NCBI GenBank assembly: GCA_943323675.2
Contig: CALPIR020000070.1
Coordinates: forward strand, 1-10,477
Source: Chitinophaga pinensis
GTDB taxonomy: Bacteria > Bacteroidota > Bacteroidia > UKL13-3
DNA length: 10,477 nucleotides
Reading direction: 5' to 3'
Part shown: piece after piece, positions 6,504 to 10,477 of the stretch
Numbering within the stretch: position 1 is the first letter of the stretch
Layout of the letters: each line of letters begins with the position of its first letter
Position numbers and translations under genes: made by a program
The notes under the pieces: model-generated
Seen by the model: only the letters and a program-made list of their open reading frames with translations
The model's database searches: none
What the model was told of the DNA's origin: nothing

Positions 6504-6511
6504 CAAACATA
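6504..6511 (-). promoter_or_regulatory. Promoter -7 element for the EVE gene, implying a leaderless transcript
   Basis: The minus strand reads TATGTTTG, an exact match to the Bacteroidota -7 consensus TAnnTTTG, with a TTTA (3 of 4 to TTTG) 18 bp upstream as a possible -33 element. Only 4 bp (AATC) separate it from the ATG, so initiation at the normal distance would fall at or next to the start codon. It lies just downstream of the rpsA terminator, where a new promoter is expected. Confidence 0.5.
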
Positions 6512-6542
6512 ATTAAATACTACGAAACCTAAATAAAAGGGC

Positions 6543-6573
6543 AAAAAAAATCCCGACACATGGTCGGGATTTT
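6543..6573 (-). terminator. Intrinsic terminator of rpsA
   Basis: A perfect 11-bp inverted repeat, AAAATCCCGAC (6547-6557) and GTCGGGATTTT (6563-6573), with a 5-nt loop. On the minus strand the hairpin is followed by a run of eight T (6550-6543). It begins 16 nt after the rpsA stop. This is the strongest terminator in the window. On the plus strand it has only a four-T tail, so it works mainly for rpsA. Confidence 0.93.
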
Positions 6574-6589
6574 AAAGTTATTCAGCTAA

Positions 6590-8392
6590 TTAGTCTTTTT
6601 TCTCTAATTGAGCTTTCAATGCAGCAAAACCTTCAACATCTGCGAAAGTTGATTTCTCATTACTATCGTTTAGTTTTTTAGCAGCTTTAGTTGCTTTGTC
6701 TTTATCGTCTGTACGTTTTTTCTCGTCAACCTTTTTCTCTTCAATAGCATCAGCTTTCCAAAGAGCGGTGTGAGACACAACAATACGTTTGTTTTCTTTG
6801 TTAAACTCAGTTACTTTAAAGTCAACTACTTCATCTTCTTTAACGGTAGTCTTATCTTCGCGTTGTAATTGCTTGATAGGAGCATATCCTTCTACACCAT
6901 ATGGTAAAGCGATTGTTGCACTTTTATCTTCAATTTTTAACACAGTACCTTCGTGAACAGAACCAACAGTAAAGATGGTTTCAAAAGTATCCCAAGGGTT
7001 TTCGTCAAGTTGTTTATGACCTAAGCTTAATCTGCGGTTTTCTAAATCAACTTCTAAAACCATCACATCTAACTCTTGATCTTTCTTCACGAACTCAGCA
7101 GGATGTTTGATTTTCTTGGTCCAGCTTAAGTCACTTACGTGAACTAAACCATCAACACCTTCTTCTAGTTCAACAAATAAACCATAGTTAGTCATGTTAC
7201 GCACTACACCTTTGTGGCGCGAACCTACAGGATATCTCTCGTTAATGTTCACCCAAGGATCAGCTTTTAATTGCTTGATACCAAGAGACATTTTACGTTC
7301 TTCTTTTTCAAGAGTTAAAATAACTGCTTCAACTTCGTCACCCAATTTCATGAAATCTTGAGGTGAGCGTAAGTGCTGACTCCAGCTCATTTCACTAACG
7401 TGTATTAAGCCTTCAACACCAGGAGCTATTTCAAGGAATGCACCGTAATCAGCGATGTTTACAATTTTACCTTTAACAGTTGCACCTACAACTAAAGTAT
7501 CTGCTAAACTATCCCAAGGATGAGCAGAAAGTTGTTTCAAGCCTAGGCTGATACGTTTTTTCTCATCATCAAAGTCAAGAACAACAATGTTGATTTTTTG
7601 ATCCATTTTCAATACCTCTTCTGGATGGTTGATACGTCCCCATGAGATATCTGTGATATGTAATAAACCATCAACACCACCTAAATCAATAAACACACCA
7701 AACGAAGTCATGTTTTTAACAGTACCTTCTAATACTTGGCCTTTTTCTAATTTAGATAGGATATCAGATTTTTGTTTTTCAATATCCTCTTCAATTAACA
7801 CCTTGTGAGAAATTACTACGTTTTTGAATTGGTGATTAACTTTTACCACTTTAAATGGCATTGTTTGACCAACATAAACATCGTAATCTTTAATTGGCTT
7901 AGTGTCAATTTGAGAACCCGGTAAAAATGTGTCAATACCGAATAATTCTACAACTAAACCACCTTTTGTGCGTGATTTAACGAAACCATTAACGATTTCA
8001 TCATTTTCAAAGCACTTCATGATGTTGTCCCATGCGCGTTCGCTCATGGCTTTTTTGCGTGATAACACAAGTTGACCTAATGCGTCTTCTTTGTTTTCAA
8101 GCAAAACTTCTACTACATCGCCTACTTTTAATTCAGGCATGTCGCGGAATTCTGTTTTGGCAATCAAACCATCAGATTTGAAGCCAATGTTAAGTACCAC
8201 TTCTTTTTCGGTAAAACCTACAACGGTACCTTTAACAATTTCTTTCTCAGCAATTGTGCTAAGTGTTTGTTCGTAAAGACTTTCAAGAGTTGCTCTCTCA
8301 TCTTTAGAATAGTTGCCGAAACCGGCTTTGTCCATGCTCCAGTCAAATTCTGCGCCTGGTGTTTCGAATTGAATGTTGTTGTTTTTTGTCAA
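6590..8392 (-). CDS. rpsA: 30S ribosomal protein S1 (six S1 domains)
   Basis: Ribosomal protein S1 binds mRNA on the small subunit and helps initiation on structured or poorly Shine-Dalgarno-paired messages. The 600-residue protein has six S1 RNA-binding repeats at about 50-113, 131-197, 218-286, 303-373, 388-459 and 476-542. Repeats 3-5 are the most canonical (FGVFIDLGGVDGLLHITDIS, YGAFLEIAPGVEGLIHVSEM, YGLFVELEEGVDGLVHVSDL). Before them lies an acidic N-terminus with YSKDERATLESLYEQTLST at 28-46. A Lys/Asp/Glu-rich tail occupies about 550-600. The start is TTG at 8392: an in-frame TAA precedes it directly, and the next Met (residue 20) lies inside the conserved N-terminal region. An AAGGAG lies 10 nt before the TTG. 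The gene has its own promoter and terminator, so it is monocistronic. Confidence 0.96.
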   Translation of the reverse strand: MTKNNNIQFETPGAEFDWSMDKAGFGNYSKDERATLESLYEQTLSTIAEKEIVKGTVVGFTEKEVVLNIGFKSDGLIAKTEFRDMPELKVGDVVEVLLENKEDALGQLVLSRKKAMSERAWDNIMKCFENDEIVNGFVKSRTKGGLVVELFGIDTFLPGSQIDTKPIKDYDVYVGQTMPFKVVKVNHQFKNVVISHKVLIEEDIEKQKSDILSKLEKGQVLEGTVKNMTSFGVFIDLGGVDGLLHITDISWGRINHPEEVLKMDQKINIVVLDFDDEKKRISLGLKQLSAHPWDSLADTLVVGATVKGKIVNIADYGAFLEIAPGVEGLIHVSEMSWSQHLRSPQDFMKLGDEVEAVILTLEKEERKMSLGIKQLKADPWVNINERYPVGSRHKGVVRNMTNYGLFVELEEGVDGLVHVSDLSWTKKIKHPAEFVKKDQELDVMVLEVDLENRRLSLGHKQLDENPWDTFETIFTVGSVHEGTVLKIEDKSATIALPYGVEGYAPIKQLQREDKTTVKEDEVVDFKVTEFNKENKRIVVSHTALWKADAIEEKKVDEKKRTDDKDKATKAAKKLNDSNEKSTFADVEGFAALKAQLEKKD

Positions 8393-8402
8393 TTAATTAA
8401 TT

Positions 8403-8408
8403 CTCCTT
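8403..8408 (-). promoter_or_regulatory. Shine-Dalgarno-like AAGGAG before the rpsA TTG start
   Basis: AAGGAG on the mRNA strand lies 10 nt before the TTG start, a slightly long spacing. It supports the TTG as the start. It is notable because Bacteroidota genes generally lack functional Shine-Dalgarno sequences, and I see none as clear before the other genes here. Confidence 0.55.
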
Positions 8409-8409
8409 T

Positions 8410-8423
8410 CGCTTAAAAAAGCG
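8410..8423 (-). promoter_or_regulatory. Small hairpin in the rpsA leader
   Basis: CGCTT and AAGCG form a perfect 5-bp inverted repeat around a 4-nt TTTT loop, 1 nt upstream of the AAGGAG. It lies between the promoter and the Shine-Dalgarno-like site, at or near the predicted 5' end of the mRNA. It could affect mRNA stability or access to the site, as in autoregulated S1 leaders elsewhere, but it is short. Confidence 0.35.
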
Positions 8424-8425
8424 TT

Positions 8426-8455
8426 CAAAGGTAATGAAATTATATTTATAGCAAA
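8426..8455 (-). promoter_or_regulatory. rpsA promoter of Bacteroidota type
   Basis: On the minus strand TTTG (8455-8452) is followed after 18 bp by TACCTTTG (8433-8426), matching both the -33 TTTG and the -7 TAnnTTTG elements of the Bacteroidota primary sigma factor. It lies in the 75-bp gap between the HTTM gene and rpsA. Predicted transcription would begin around 8418-8423, giving a leader of about 25-30 nt. This is the best promoter match in the window. Confidence 0.7.
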
Positions 8456-8467
8456 TTTTTTTTAGAA

Positions 8468-10216
8468 TTAATTTACAGTTGGTTGTATACTGTCTAGTGG
8501 CGTGTATGTATATTTACCTTTACGCCATGTTACATTGCCTTCAGGTACCCAAGATTGGTTTATAAGTTGCTGATGGTAATCTTTTTGATAAGTAGAAGGG
8601 AAATAATAGGTTCGTTTCAAAATTGCAAAATCTAAACTATCAGTTTTGATGTTGTTTATATTAGCCCAAAACCAAAGTGCTTTTTCAAGTTCTTGTGGGT
8701 TTGGAATGGTACCACTGCAAACCGAGTTAAATGTATATTTACTCCAAGCTAAGTTCATATTCATGTTCATGCAATAACCTTTGGCATTGAAAAAGGGCAA
8801 CCATAAGGTGTCTCCATTTACTTGCTTTTGTACAACTGCAAAAACCGTTTTAGATCCACTTAAGCTATGGTCTAAAAATACGCCACGGGCATTTAAACCA
8901 AATAAAGTTCTAAATAAGTTGGATGGCTTTAAACTGTAATCAGAAATATCCTTTCTAATAGCATAAAACTTTTTAAGCTCATTGACCGTGACTCCGCCTT
9001 TTATTCTAGAGTAAAAATGATAACTGCTGTAAAAAGTTTGCACTGACAATAAACCAAAACAAAAAATGCCCAACATGCCATATCTTATTTTTTCGCTTAT
9101 GATTGGTTGAGGTGTTTGTTCTTGGGTTTGAAGAGTTATAACATCTTCCAAAATAAAATCAATGAATAGCCTTACCAACTCGAAACCGATAAAAAATGCA
9201 ATAATTTTTCCAAACCATGATGTTTGAAACGCAGCTTTTGCGGCCAGCCAGCCACTATTGTACTCGGATTGGTTGATATTAATGTTGAATTGGTTGTGAT
9301 TTAATATTGTTGTAGTGCTATTTAAACCCAATATTAACCTTGCTAAAGCTCGTTGTTTTTGTATGTTCGGGTTGATGGTGATTTGTACATGTTTGGGTTT
9401 TATCTTTTGCCAAAACGTATCGTTTACAAATAGCAGGTAAAATGGAATAGGGCCAAAACATAATAAAGGGAAAGGGAAAATACTGGCAAGAACCATGTGA
9501 AAAATAACACCAATCCAAGCAGCATAGGGTCTTATTTTTTTAAAGAATAAGGCGAATATTAATCCAAATTCCCAAGCCATTGTAAGGTAATTGGCTGTGA
9601 TATGTGCCCATTTCCAATTTAAGTAAAAAGTTAAACCATGCCATTTATTATGAGGCATTACAGATGGAATCCAAAGGCCTAAACCTTTATTCCACATGGG
9701 AGAATAAATTTTAGTAAGGCTACTTGCCCAGTACATTAAACCCAAAGAAACAAATAGGGCTGCCAAATAATTCCAGTATGATGTTTGATTTGATGGACGC
9801 TGCCCGTATTTGATACTGTGCAATACATGATCTATACTGTAGCTTTGTTTGGCAGGCATGATAATAAGTAAAAAACTGCCTATGCGCATCAGGTCGTCAT
9901 TAAATGAACCGCATCCCGAGTTACTAAAAGTAAAAGCAGCAATTACTACAAATAAGTAATTGATTATGGCAACAGTTCTTGTTTGCCACCCTATCATCAA
10001 ACTCAAAACAACTAAGGCCCAAATGCTTAAAAATAGTTTTGCAGGAAACGGATTTAAGGCAATGTATGGTATGGTGTTAAAAATAATGGGGCGGTTGTAA
10101 TAAATACTTGAAATTAACACCAGTAAAAACATAGAAAATGTAATACGGAAAACGGCAAAACCAACTGTACTTACAGGGGTGTCATATTGTTTAAGCCAAT
10201 TAATTACGCGGTTCAT
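8468..10216 (-). CDS. HTTM-domain membrane protein (vitamin K-dependent carboxylase-like) with long C-terminal extension
   Basis: A 582-residue inner-membrane protein. The N-terminal part (about 10-270) matches the HTTM/VKGC-like domain: hydrophobic segments near 17-38, 59-76, 81-98, 108-121, 147-165, 208-227, 232-248 and 250-265, with the family-like blocks SGCGSFNDDLMRIG (100-113) and YWASSLTKIYSPMWNKGLGLW (162-182; K169, W175, G178). Eukaryotic relatives carboxylate glutamates, but bacterial members mostly have no known function. Residues about 276-345 form a soluble stretch that may be a degenerate DCC (DUF393) thioredoxin-like domain without cysteines. Two more hydrophobic segments follow (335-355, 377-396), then a soluble domain of about 180 residues (402-582) that I do not recognise. 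Its ATG lies inside the 3' end of the upstream membrane-protein gene (17-bp overlap), suggesting translational coupling. Confidence 0.82.
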   Translation of the reverse strand: MNRVINWLKQYDTPVSTVGFAVFRITFSMFLLVLISSIYYNRPIIFNTIPYIALNPFPAKLFLSIWALVVLSLMIGWQTRTVAIINYLFVVIAAFTFSNSGCGSFNDDLMRIGSFLLIIMPAKQSYSIDHVLHSIKYGQRPSNQTSYWNYLAALFVSLGLMYWASSLTKIYSPMWNKGLGLWIPSVMPHNKWHGLTFYLNWKWAHITANYLTMAWEFGLIFALFFKKIRPYAAWIGVIFHMVLASIFPFPLLCFGPIPFYLLFVNDTFWQKIKPKHVQITINPNIQKQRALARLILGLNSTTTILNHNQFNININQSEYNSGWLAAKAAFQTSWFGKIIAFFIGFELVRLFIDFILEDVITLQTQEQTPQPIISEKIRYGMLGIFCFGLLSVQTFYSSYHFYSRIKGGVTVNELKKFYAIRKDISDYSLKPSNLFRTLFGLNARGVFLDHSLSGSKTVFAVVQKQVNGDTLWLPFFNAKGYCMNMNMNLAWSKYTFNSVCSGTIPNPQELEKALWFWANINNIKTDSLDFAILKRTYYFPSTYQKDYHQQLINQSWVPEGNVTWRKGKYTYTPLDSIQPTVN

Positions 10217-10477
10217 TTTTTGATTGTAATTGAGTAATGGTAAATGCAGCCCATAAAAATAAGGTTATAATGGGTGAATGCAAATAACGATTAACTTTTG
10301 AAACCAAAACATGATCAATGGTTGTTGATTGTATCAATATTGACGCGTATAACAAAACCATTATCGCTATGTGAAGTATAAATGTGAATTTAGTAAGGTT
10401 TTCCTGTTTAAAAGCAAAGTGAATTAAAAGGGTAGGTAATCCAACAAAACATAAACTATAAATTAACGCTTTAATCC
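10200..10477 (-). CDS. Unrecognised multi-spanning membrane protein, 3' end only (partial)
   Basis: A minus-strand frame is open from the window edge to the TAA at 10200-10202, giving the last 91 residues (first whole codon at 10475-10473). Three hydrophobic stretches are visible, at about residues 1-22, 31-49 and 67-83 of the fragment, and the protein ends in a short polar tail (LQSKNEPRN). Composition is like its neighbours. I do not recognise a family. The stop lies 17 bp inside the HTTM gene, in a different frame, so the two are probably co-translated and may act together in the membrane. The absence of stops over 91 codons, the hydrophobic pattern and the stop-start overlap are the evidence that it is real. 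Confidence 0.65.
   Translation of the reverse strand, partial: IKALIYSLCFVGLPTLLIHFAFKQENLTKFTFILHIAIMVLLYASILIQSTTIDHVLVSKVNRYLHSPIITLFLWAAFTITQLQSKNEPRN

Noticed and set aside
9318..9518. A 66-codon minus-strand frame within the HTTM gene
   Set aside because: It is an alternative frame wholly inside the HTTM coding sequence, with no start or leader support.
8468..10216. HTTM protein as a true vitamin K-dependent gamma-carboxylase
   Set aside because: Only the membrane domain resembles the family. No evidence of the luminal catalytic domain, a propeptide-bearing substrate or quinone-cycle partner is present.

Overview
This AT-rich window looks like the chromosome of a member of the Bacteroidota, probably an environmental lineage. 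The evidence is a TonB-dependent receptor with an N-terminal carboxypeptidase-regulatory-like domain, a HYC_CC_PP-type small cysteine protein, PyrR placed directly before PyrB, a six-S1-domain ribosomal protein S1, and two good matches to the Bacteroidota promoter -7 element TAnnTTTG. Every gene I can support lies on the minus strand, so the genes read from high to low coordinates. I see no RNA gene, insertion sequence, CRISPR array, phage gene or attachment site.

In transcription order: (1) 10477-8468 holds the 3' end of an unrecognised multi-spanning membrane protein, overlapping by 17 bp a 582-residue HTTM-domain membrane protein with an unusual long C-terminal half. (2) 8467-6543 holds rpsA with its own promoter, a TTG start, a Shine-Dalgarno-like AAGGAG and a clear intrinsic terminator. 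(3) 6511-6089 holds an EVE-domain protein whose promoter -7 element sits only 4 bp before its ATG, which suggests a leaderless mRNA. (4) 6088-3405 holds pyrR-pyrB-trpS, closely spaced and probably one transcript, with a leader hairpin before pyrR and a hairpin plus T-tract after trpS. (5) 3364-223 holds a three-gene metal cluster: a secreted or membrane Cys-rich HYC_CC_PP-type protein, a TonB-dependent receptor with a Cys-Cys pair in its plug, and a periplasmic HMA-domain protein with CxxC and a C-terminal Cys-Cys pair. (6) 59-1 is the 5' end of a deoxynucleoside kinase that runs out of the window.

The housekeeping part (rpsA, pyrR, pyrB, trpS, deoxynucleoside kinase) is ordinary in content, though the start and leader signals are informative. 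The part most likely to hold under-described biology is the metal cluster. Its three exported proteins all carry paired cysteines, which fits handling of a soft metal such as copper at the outer membrane and in the periplasm. The palindrome just upstream of it resembles a Fur box but also qualifies as the terminator of the pyr-trpS transcript. The second point of interest is the HTTM protein, whose residues about 276-345 may be a degenerate DCC (DUF393) domain that has lost its CxxC.
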